Assembly (NCBI GenBank): GCA_963966105.1
Contig: OZ014531.1
Coordinates: 59,527,690-59,591,689 of the forward strand
Reading direction: 5' to 3'
DNA length: 64,000 bases
Source: Volucella zonaria
Taxonomy: Eukaryota > Arthropoda > Insecta > Diptera > Syrphidae
Below the pieces are notes generated by a model that had not been told where the DNA came from, did not search any database, and saw only the letters and a list, made by a program, of their open reading frames with translations. The position numbers and the translations under genes were made by a program. Each line of letters opens with the position of its first letter. Position 1 is the stretch's first letter. Positions 56,475 to 64,000 of the stretch are shown here, piece after piece.

Positions 56475-57452
56475 TCCTACCCACTTGGGTCAAGCTGATG
56501 TCCAGATTGGTAACGCCTGCTGGGAATTGTAAAGCCTGGAGCACGGAATCCAATCCATCCCGATGGTCAAATGGCAGCAGATAAGACTGTCGAAGGAGTG
56601 ATGATTCTTTTAACCTGACAAGCATGTGCCCAGTGTCGTTTTCACTGATTTGGAACCAACTTTAATCGATGAAGTCCGGCAGGGAAGGCAATAATTAATT
56701 GTGGTCATAAAACCATTCACAAGGAAATTGTTGACTCGGACATGGTTCGTAAACTGGCTGACTAATGTACGGGATCATCGAAAGAAATCTTACTCGGAAT
56801 TCGATATCTACCCAGCCTCACAGGTGTCGAAGGTTGCTGTTGTTGAACCCTAGAATTATATCTTGACAACTCACATAACATTGGAGCGTCCTGAATAACT
56901 GCCGCAAGAATTTGAACATTGAACGAATAACTTACGCCAACTTAAACTGTTTGATTTGCCAGATTGTTTCACCCATCACTGCTTCGGTGCATTTCGATAG
57001 AGTCTTAAACTTCGACTTGACTGAATTCCAAACTAACTTGGTACCATCTCCACGTATCAACTTCCCTATGTTCCAGTAATAAATACCGAGAATGCCTACC
57101 ACGAGCAATTGTCGGCTGCCGAAGTCATTAACGCCTATTTCGAGCTAGCCAACCACATGGTCAAGTGCGATCCTCGTCATGGCAATTACTACCATCAGCC
57201 CAAGCGCACCATTCAATTCAACGATTGGTGTCCAACTGGATTCGACGTCAACTAACAACCCCCAATTGTTGCACCTGGCGGTGGTTTGGCTTGGTGTTCA
57301 ACACCATAGCGATCGCTGAAGCTCGTCTCGATCACAAGTTCGACTTGATGTACGCCAGACGTGCTTTCGTTTATTATGGAAAGAGGTGAATGCTCCGAAG
57401 CCCGTGAAGATGGCGATGGTGGCGGTGAAGGCGAAAGTGCTGAAGAATATTA
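56475..57452 (+). pseudogene. alphaTub: Alpha-tubulin pseudogene
   Basis: Alpha-tubulin forms microtubules as the non-exchangeable GTP partner of beta-tubulin. Across frames the copy reads GQADVQIGNACWE (N-terminal nucleotide region, 56490), a DKTVEG-type loop, DMVRKLAD, YPASQVSKVAVVEP, ILTTHITLERPE, a degraded central part, ELANHMVKCDPRHGNYY, KRTIQFNDWCPTGFDVN, AIAEARLDHKFDLMYARRAF, and the acidic tail GEGESAEEY with TAA at about 57452. Order is preserved but there are many stops, frameshifts and deletions, and total length is about 0.98 kb against 1.35 kb. The EEY terminus and DPRHG mark alpha, not beta. No intron is seen, but fly alpha-tubulin genes often have only one very early intron, so retroposition is unproven. 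Confidence 0.9.
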
Positions 57453-57959
57453 AGCCTGTTCCTCAAAGTCCGGGAATTCACTAAAATAAAAGTGAAGACC
57501 ACCATATTACTATTGCGTATCCTAGATAGGTATTTCATCAGAAGAATTCTAATTTGAAAGTTTGCGCAATTTTCTTAAGCACGATCTTAAAGAAGTCATA
57601 TGGCAGAGCAGTTAAGACCTATTCTTAACATCAAAAGATTCGGTAATTCGTTTAAATTTGGAAAAGCAGGGCTAGTTCTAGATTGGCAACCGAACAAGCT
57701 TGAGAGGAATGCCAAGCACAAACATGGCTCAGCAATGCTCGTCAGTATATACCCTATCATAAGGAATCTTGGAACCGATGAAAGAATTTTTGAGTATCGG
57801 TTTGGTGTTTTTGAGCCTTCTTGCGATGTTTAGTAAGCTTTGGTGCAGTTCAGGAGGTCTACTATCTTCAGGCCCAGACAGCCGATGCTGAGATTAAATT
57901 TACTAGGAATGCGCTGCTCTGACTAACATTTTTAGATTAGCTCGTGCATAATCGTACTC
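57453..57959. other. Unclassified
   Basis: A plus ORF (57600-57833, MAEQLRPILNIKRFGNSFKF) matches nothing I recognise. No repeat ends. Confidence 0.4.
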
Positions 57960-58250
57960 CTCATCAGATTATTTATTGAATCAGGCGGACGGCTGTTTTC
58001 AGCGGTTGAATGGTTCGTATGGTTTCGTCGTCTTCACCGTTTAACAGTCTGCCGAAGTTGTTCCCCCAAATTATCAGTACTGACGTCTCTACTACAATGT
58101 TCCCGTGACCGTTTGCAGGCTTCGGCTTAGGATTTGTTACCCTAACACGCCCTTTTTTCTTCCTGAATTTCATTCCTGCAGTAGCAATTTTCGATTTGCT
58201 TGCGTTCCTCGAACTCACTCGTTATCATTCAAAGAAGCATGTATGTGGGT
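57960..58250 (-). mobile_element. RTE-like LINE linker fragment
   Basis: The minus ORF 58218-57973 includes NPKPKPANGHGNIVVETSVL and IIWGNNFGRLLNGEDDETIR, the segment between endonuclease and RT (normally VLRIWKNHFSRLLNG). The rest to about 58530 is unclear. Confidence 0.6.
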
Positions 58251-58529
58251 TTTTTTCTTTTGGAGGTATCTGACAAAAACATCTCTCTACTCAGCCCTCG
58301 TCCTGGTACAGTGTTGTACAATACAACTCTTGTTTGGCTTGAGTGCCCACCGGCGTTTATCATCAATCCATGGATTTCGGAGCCCTGTTGTACAGGGAAA
58401 TTAGATTGGTTTGATCAAAACTTCGACGTGGTCAAGTCTACGCGAAGACATGATACAATCTGGAAGTGTGCAGCAAGCAATACTTTTCGGACGCTGTAGT
58501 ATTTATTTGGCTCATATTTTTTGGCAACA

Positions 58530-59065
58530 TGTGGCGCTCTCGTTTGACCAATTTCAACTCCTTTTGTTATTGGCATTCCCGTTAAATTTTAGCGTCAAAG
58601 CATGATATTTGTGACAGGTACAGCGTTGCAACTCGGCGATTTTTGATGCGGATGTAAAACTGAGTTAAGAATTTGCATTCAACTTTCTGTACAAAACATT
58701 AGAAATGTTGAAGAGGGTGGCTTACGATTACGACCGTTCTTACAGACCATCGACATCAACAACTGAGAAACACGGTGAAGAAAACAAGGCTTAACTGATA
58801 GTAAACCGCAAAACAACCCTCAAAGAGAGATGGCCAACATCTCTATTGGATCCGTTCACGGAACTTTAACCAATTAATTGAGCTTGAAACGCTTGCAGCG
58901 ACAAAGCTAGTGCCAAGGACATTCTAGAATACATACATACTACGATATAAAGCAAGAGAGTATAGGACATTTCTCCAAAACTGGATCAAAAGTTGACACA
59001 AGTGCATTGCCGGCAATCGGGATTACTCTGAATGCGGCACTATCGATTTAAATGAATAAAAGTGC
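58530..59065 (+). mobile_element. Decayed mariner relic (9.15 kb lineage)
   Basis: Plus frames read RSYRPSTSTTEKHGEEN (normally ERSGRPSTSTTDEN) near 58735, then a degraded second HTH (TLKER, SLLDPF). Near 58980-59060 come QNWIKS, stop, HKCIAGNRDYSECG and TIDLNE, stop, the lineage's C-terminus (normally DWIKRWHKCI-DGDYFEGDN-IDLDE). The core is deleted. Confidence 0.6.
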
Positions 59066-59149
59066 ATGCATTTCAATATGTATTGCTTGTTTAGGCTCCC
59101 CACTAACTCAATTCCCCTCTGTTCTAAATAATGTGGCAGGTAGTTCGGC

Positions 59150-59560
59150 TGCTCTTGCACCACTATTGACCTTTAGTTGAGAAATTGCTATTCAGACTTC
59201 AGAATAGTGCTCATCTTCGCCGACATCCTGCCAAATTTTCAGGACCGACTTCAACACTACTATCACTTCCGCATCCTTACTTTTACATGCTTCTGTTCGG
59301 CAACGTATTTTCACATTTTGATAGAACTTCCGAACATTATTTTTGCAGAAACACCTCTTCATGACCTCGTCGTTCCACTGCTTCATTCTTGCTCTTCCTA
59401 AAAAGCCCATGTTCTACCAGTTTCCTTTGCTCATAGAGTTCATAAGTCCATATTGTTCTTCTTTGCAGTCCCGATTTGTAAAGAATGTTTTATTTGGCAA
59501 ATCCCCATGCAGACTCACTCACGCCTGTGGTCAGCAATGCAAGGTTTATAGAGCGCTAAA
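59150..59560 (-). mobile_element. RTE-like LINE linker fragment
   Basis: Minus frames: FRKSKNEAVERRGHEEV-like sequence near 59400-59350, then KFYQNVKIRCRTEACKSKDA and VLKSVLKIWQDVGEDEHYS (59320-59200), the same EN-RT linker region as at 57960, in a diverged copy. Confidence 0.6.
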
Positions 59561-59569
59561 TTAACTTTA

Positions 59570-60490
59570 CGGTCAACAAAATTTACCAAAAGTACTGGCA
59601 ACACTGCATTTACTTGGCAAGAATGCACAGAGTGCGCACAGGTGAAAATATAGGGGCCGTTGAGGATGTGTGGAAGATTCTAGTTCATCGTCTCGACACC
59701 GTGCGCAAGAACTTGGCCAGATCCCATCGACTTTGAGGAAGATTTTGCCCAAGAATCTGGGTTTGCATGATTACACAATTCAAATTCGGCAAGAATTGAA
59801 GCCAGGCGTTCATCATTCACTCCACTATTTTTACAGTCAAATGTTGATCAGTTATGAGGCTCACTTCTGCCTCCGTCTTCTAAAATCTAAAGCTGATACA
59901 TCAGCTACCGGTGCACCCGGTATGGTGCGATATGGGCTGGCGGCATCATTGGGCCGTACTTCTTCAAAAATAAAGCAAGTCACAGTCAATGGCGACCGGT
60001 ACCAAGCCGTGATCAATAATTTTTTTGTTTCCAAAAGTGCGTGAACATGGTCCGCAGGACACTTGGTTTCAAGAAGCTAGTGGCACATGCCATATTGCTG
60101 GCGAAGCCATCGAATTATTGAAGAAAATTTTCGATGACAACATTATCTCCAGAAATAGACAACTGGCCTGGCCTTAGAGATTGCCGGCGGGAGTATTTGA
60201 AATCGTTGCTCGTTGGAGTCGTACGATCCAACAGCGATTCCAATATTGAGCGCAGCAGTCCTGAGACACGACCTTAAATGCTCGAAAAAGCCGTCGAAAA
60301 TTGGAGCCCCAGGATACCGCTCTTAAGACGCTCCTGTAGTGGCCCTAGCCCCGAAATTATTTTTCATCAAAGCCGTAAAAGTATCTCTTTTTTGGCCATT
60401 TGCTCAAACTGTGTCCGTGTTTTATTTCATTTTATTTCAATTTCAAATCTTACAGCTTTCAAAAAAAAAAAAAACACGCTTTATGTCTCT
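59570..60490 (+). mobile_element. DD41D relic
   Basis: Plus frames: QELGQIPSTLRKILPKNLGL and HDYTIQIRQELKPGVHH (the WRILRKDLGLH-YKIQL-QELKP block, 59710-59810), MLISYEAHFC (first block, FSDEAHF with Asp lost), LGRTSSKIKQVTVNGDRYQA, then FQEASGTCHIAGEAIELLKK (second block, Asp lost) near 60070. The right edge at about 60455-60480 (tcaaaaaaaaaaaaaacacgct) resembles the reverse complement of the AGGGTGCTTTTTTAGA end. Confidence 0.68.
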
Positions 60491-61739
60491 TGTTTCGTTA
60501 CGCTTGGGGGCTCTCTTTTGGGTCATAGTCCTAACCAGACCATTCATCACTGCTCAAACAATCGTCGTCGTGGAGGAAAATTAATAGTGTGTTTGGGGGC
60601 ATTGTCTTATGACTTTTAGAACATCGGAAGCTGAGTATATCCAATATCCCAACATGGTCCTATGGCTGATGGTAAGGTGACCTCATTTCCGGGGCATACA
60701 ACTGAAATAAAAAAGTCAATCGGATCACATACGAGTACGATCGGGTTTATAACAGTCACAGAGTTCTGAGGAAAAAACGGCTCAATCCGTCATCCCTCCT
60801 TCACAAACGCTGTAAGGATCGGAGTCTAAAAAATTGTGCCCTGAAAATGCAATCGAGATGGCGACAAATCGAGTAAAGAGGCAATAAATGCTCGCAAATT
60901 CCAATCTATGACTTTGTAATCATGATTGATCCCGTGAAGAAAGTTCTGTCTCTCCAGATATCTTCCAGGAACTAACAGGCCATTTTTAGAAGTCTCACGA
61001 GCTTTGGTGAACGATATCTGGTTGGAAAAATTGAGAACAATTCCATAACATTTGCGAATTGGATTGCCTAACCCTGACCCCGCTGGCCGCCAGAGCACAT
61101 GTTCTTAATTAAACAAATTACATTTAACTTGCATTTTATCCTTTACCAATTAAAAAAAAAAAAAAACATTCTGCCAAGGCAAACATCTAATTGGCTGGAA
61201 AAACAATTTCATCGGCAACTACTCGTAGACTTGTGAGGCAGAGTAACGATCTACATGTGGCAGTGTCCAACAGACAAACCAAACCACATTGACCCGTTTT
61301 TTTTTGTTTTGTGTTTCTTGCAAATGAATAAACCAAAAATTGACTACTTCACCTTTCATCTCATTATATTCGTATTGCCAGATCAACTTTTCACCATCGA
61401 ATATGGAAATTTCCGGCAAACATTGTACATTTCTCGCTGATTTTCAATGAAACAAAAAACAATACACAAAAGCCTAATACGGGGCACACAGTCGTAACAA
61501 AAAGCCTCCATGACATTGACCTTCGATGTCACAAGTGTTACAATTGCGACAACAAAAAGATCCAACAATACCAGCTGAAATTATAAATTCAATTAGATTT
61601 TTTTACTGTCAGCGACACATGAATCAGATATCAGATCATCAACGACGTAGCAGCAATCTCAAGCATAACTAATTGGAGGGGCGAAAACCACACCGAAAAC
61701 AACAACACCAACATCAACAACACAACTCTCTCGAATACG
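60491..61739. other. Non-coding, unclassified
   Basis: A minus ORF at 60826-61098 and several short ORFs are unrecognised. There is an A homopolymer at about 61151-61165. AAC-type triplet repeats occur at about 61695-61725. Confidence 0.45.
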
Positions 61740-61911
61740 CTGACTGGCTGAAACTACTTGTCTGGCTCTGGAACACCTCATTTCAAGGACGTTGCTAAAA
61801 CCAGAAAACGAGTTTCGACTTTTTACTCACTCTACACTATCGGTTGGCAGTGTCTCCACGATCGACTGGCGTCGAATTTTTATTTCGAATTTCGGATTTC
61901 TGATCGTCAAG

Positions 61912-62124
61912 ATGAAAACTATCTTAGATACGAATTGGTACTCAACATTGCTGAATCTGGTCGAAACTCTTAGGCTGCTAATGAATCGACGGATCAAGCG
62001 AAGAAGGAGGTCGTCATCGGCCAAAGAATTGGAAAACGAGAAGAGGTTTCGCAAAAATCGCACACGGAAAGGTAAACAGGAATTAAGATACCTCAATGAT
62101 GAAACTCCTGGGAGGATGGCTTGA
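61912..62124 (+). CDS. Unrecognised basic ORF, possible host exon
   Basis: ATG at 61912 (context gtcaagATGa, close to the fly start consensus) opens MKTILDTNWYSTLLNLVETL, a short hydrophobic-amphipathic stretch. It is followed by a strongly basic, charged region (RRIKRRRRSSSAKELENEK) and ends TGA at about 62124. The frame is open further upstream to 61792. No transposon motif surrounds it. It could be a small exon or upstream ORF, but nothing identifies it and it may be chance. Confidence 0.25.
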   Translation: MKTILDTNWYSTLLNLVETLRLLMNRRIKRRRRSSSAKELENEKRFRKNRTRKGKQELRYLNDETPGRMA

Positions 62125-62739
62125 AGTGTTGTCAACACACGCACATCAGTTGCCAGTTTAATTCCTTTTTTTCTTGCACCTCTTGACGGGGCACAACCAA
62201 GCCGCAGTATAAAGCCTGTACAAGTGGTATACGTACGCACGGGTTAAGTCTTGAGTGGATGGCTTTTTTCGACGTATTTCAGGTTTCTTTTGAAAACACC
62301 TTCCACTGCAGAAGAGCTCGATCGTGATCGAATTCATGCGCCCAAGTGTGGTAGTGGTTTTGATAAAAATTACAAATTCTTGTCACAGTGCAGCCGAGGA
62401 GATTACGCCATCAGTAGTAGATTACAGATCCACAGTGGCACCGAGTCTATGTGGAAGAGACGGTTTCTAGCCGCGACGAGGTTTTGTTTTTTTTGTTTTT
62501 TTTTTTTTGCTTTTCAGTGGTTTCTTTACGAGAGACGTGTTTAGCTGTAGAGATGGTATGTACATAGGGAACTATGATAGCACGTGTGGTAGGTTGGAAT
62601 TGCATGCTGATAGGTCGATACGTGGCTTGGTTAGTGAAAGATTTCTTGATTCCATTGTACGTAGTCATCTTCTTGGAATGGGATGATCATGGCAACGCAC
62701 TAACCCTTGGGAGACTATATCCAAAGAAGTCCGTGTCAA
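62125..62739. other. Non-coding, unclassified
   Basis: A T tract lies near 62486-62510. Short overlapping ORFs show no known domain. Confidence 0.45.
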
Positions 62740-63480
62740 TGAATTTGAGTCTTAGGGTGGGCTAAAAATTATGCAAACAACAAATTGTTTGATACGCATC
62801 TGTTTTGCCAATAGAAGCCCTAACAAGATTCGGGTCCAGGGAAACTCCACTCTGAACCCTTCCTAGTCAGTTCATGGGCGATGTCATTTCTCATCACATT
62901 GTGGCCTGGAACCCAAACATTACTAAATGAATACAGACTTTCGACTGCGTTCAGAGAAGCCTTGGATTAAGCAGTGGGTCAGCCAACATCAACACAATAC
63001 AGGTCTCACAGGCAGCATCCGCAATTCTGATATCATGTTGCTTGTTAGACAGAGGATGCATTTTCAAAGCAGTTTTGAGAACATGAAACTCGACCATTCT
63101 CATTCTCGCTCAACACGAAAAAAAAATCAGCCTGATTGGTCTAAATGACCGTCTAAATGCGTCTTTACACTCGATGGCAAATACAAGCTATGGAGGGTTG
63201 TGTTACTCAGCTTCAGTGATACCAACTGGCTATGAACTTTGCTCAGGTAACTTGTGAAGTGAGTATCAAACAGAGAACAGAGTCTCTGAGACAGACAATC
63301 TATGTTTTCAACTCAGTACAGTTCCAACAGATCTTCTGAGTGTTTCCAGTCTGGCTGGTTTGATCCTTGTAAGCATTTTGAACAATCCAGTGGTTCCACC
63401 AAGTCTTTATAATAGACACCCTCCGAAGTCTGAATTAGAATTTGTCTCTGAATTAGAATCAGTCTCATTTCCGATTAAGC
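62740..63480 (-). mobile_element. LINE fragment (RNase H type, same family as 12.2 kb)
   Basis: Its order follows 12590-13500: ttcatgggcgatgtcatttc (62873), ggcctggaacccaaac, tttcgactgcgttcagagaa near 62940 (compare about 12680), and gagtgtttccagtctggctg at 63337 (compare 13455 and 31650). The minus strand holds a degraded RNase H. This is a third copy. Confidence 0.62.
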
Positions 63481-63511
63481 CGCATCCACCGATTTCCGTC
63501 TACCATAACTA

Positions 63512-64000
63512 ACGGGTGATAGTTTTTCCAATTTTTATTTGTTGGCAGCTGTCAAAGTTACCAATGACGTCCAGCTTATTTTGCGGTTGGATTTGGGCCT
63601 GCATCGGTATAAGATCGCTGAATTGAAGCCGGACGACCATAGACAACGCCGTGTTTCCTAATTGAGCCCTGGAAATGTTGACCAGAGATCCAAAGTCATC
63701 TTCTCGGACGAGGCCTATTTTTGGCTCATCGGCTACGTCAACAAGCAAAATTGCCATTATTGGAGCGAACACAATTCACATGTGTTCGGCCAAGCGTCAA
63801 TGCATCCGGCATCATCGGACCTTATTACTTTCGAAATGAGGAAGGAGACACCGTTGACGCCAATGATCTCAGGTATAGAGCGATGTTAACCGACTTTCTG
63901 TGGTCAGAGCTCGACAACATCGATATATTCGAGCTGTGATCCCAAGACGGCGCTACATGGCATACAAGTGACGGAACGCTCGAAGTTATGAAGGAGAAAT
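63512..64000 (+). mobile_element. DD41D element, runs off the window
   Basis: After TA at 63510-63511 the end reads acgggtgatagtttttccaa, related to the TTTTCCAATAGGG type. Almost directly after a deleted N-terminal domain it reads LRLDLGLHRYKIAELKPDDH, then KVIFSDEAYFWLIGYVNKQN with an intact first Asp (about 63690-63750). It continues GPYYFRNEEGDTVDANDLRY and RAMLTDFLWSELDNIDIFEL, stop, then SQDGATWHT with the second Asp at about 63943. A deletion removes the sequence between NCHYWSEHN and IIGPYYF in part. The end of the gene lies beyond the window. Confidence 0.75.

Noticed and set aside
57600..57833. 78-codon plus ORF as a host gene
   Set aside because: It has an ATG start, but no domain, signal or conservation can be inferred, and it lies between a pseudogene and a LINE fragment.
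1..64000. tRNA, rRNA, CRISPR arrays or bacterial-type operons
   Set aside because: No cloverleaf with a convincing B-box (GGTTCGANTCC), no rRNA core words and no regularly spaced direct repeats were found by eye, and the content is clearly insect nuclear DNA.

Overview
This is a 64 kb stretch of repeat-dense insect DNA, most likely from a higher dipteran. It is eukaryotic: there are no operons or ribosome binding sites, and no uninterrupted conserved host gene. It is AT-rich, and nearly every recognisable coding trace is a decayed transposon. The mariner lineages, the DD41D Tc1/mariner elements (a family I know from tephritid and other flies) and the RTE- and R1-like LINEs suggest a fly, possibly a tephritid. 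Species-level assignment is inference.

Layout. 0.6-1.7 kb: RTE-like LINE relic. 1.7-3.0 kb: TA-flanked mariner with a long transposase ORF. 3.0-5.5 kb: an unclassified repeat, an RTE-like endonuclease relic and a DD41D relic. 7.7-10.3 kb: a 349 bp DD41D deletion derivative and two mariners. 11.9-16.8 kb: RNase H-bearing LINEs, one cut by a DD41D element. 18.7-22.7 kb: a full-length decayed DD41D element, a LINE with another LINE inside it, and another DD41D relic. 25.5-28.6 kb: RTE-like and R1-like LINE pieces on the plus strand. 29.4-35.5 kb: Tc1-like and mariner relics, an RNase H LINE fragment, and an RTE-like LINE with a microsatellite tail and a nested mariner. 37.3-39.6 kb: a broken HSP90 (Hsp83) copy split by two abutting DNA transposons. 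40.6-46.5 kb: LINE relics, mariner relics and one nearly intact mariner with perfect 29 bp terminal repeats. 48.3-50.8 kb: a mariner inserted inside another mariner. 51.0-53.2 kb: R1-like LINE. 53.2-64.0 kb: DD41D relics, RTE fragments, a broken alpha-tubulin copy and an unrecognised short ORF that might be a host exon.

The most useful content is insertion history. At several sites TA dinucleotides flank the terminal inverted repeats exactly, and removing the insert rejoins the interrupted reading frame (48764-50021, 14554-15688, 37517-38868), which gives a relative order of events. At least eight distinguishable terminal-repeat types of Tc1/mariner elements occur here. LINE relics lie mostly on the minus strand (about 13 minus to 5 plus), which raises the untested idea of a transposon-trap or piRNA-source region. 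No gene product can be expected to work unaltered from this window. The mariner ORFs at 1909 and 45295-46333 are the closest to intact.
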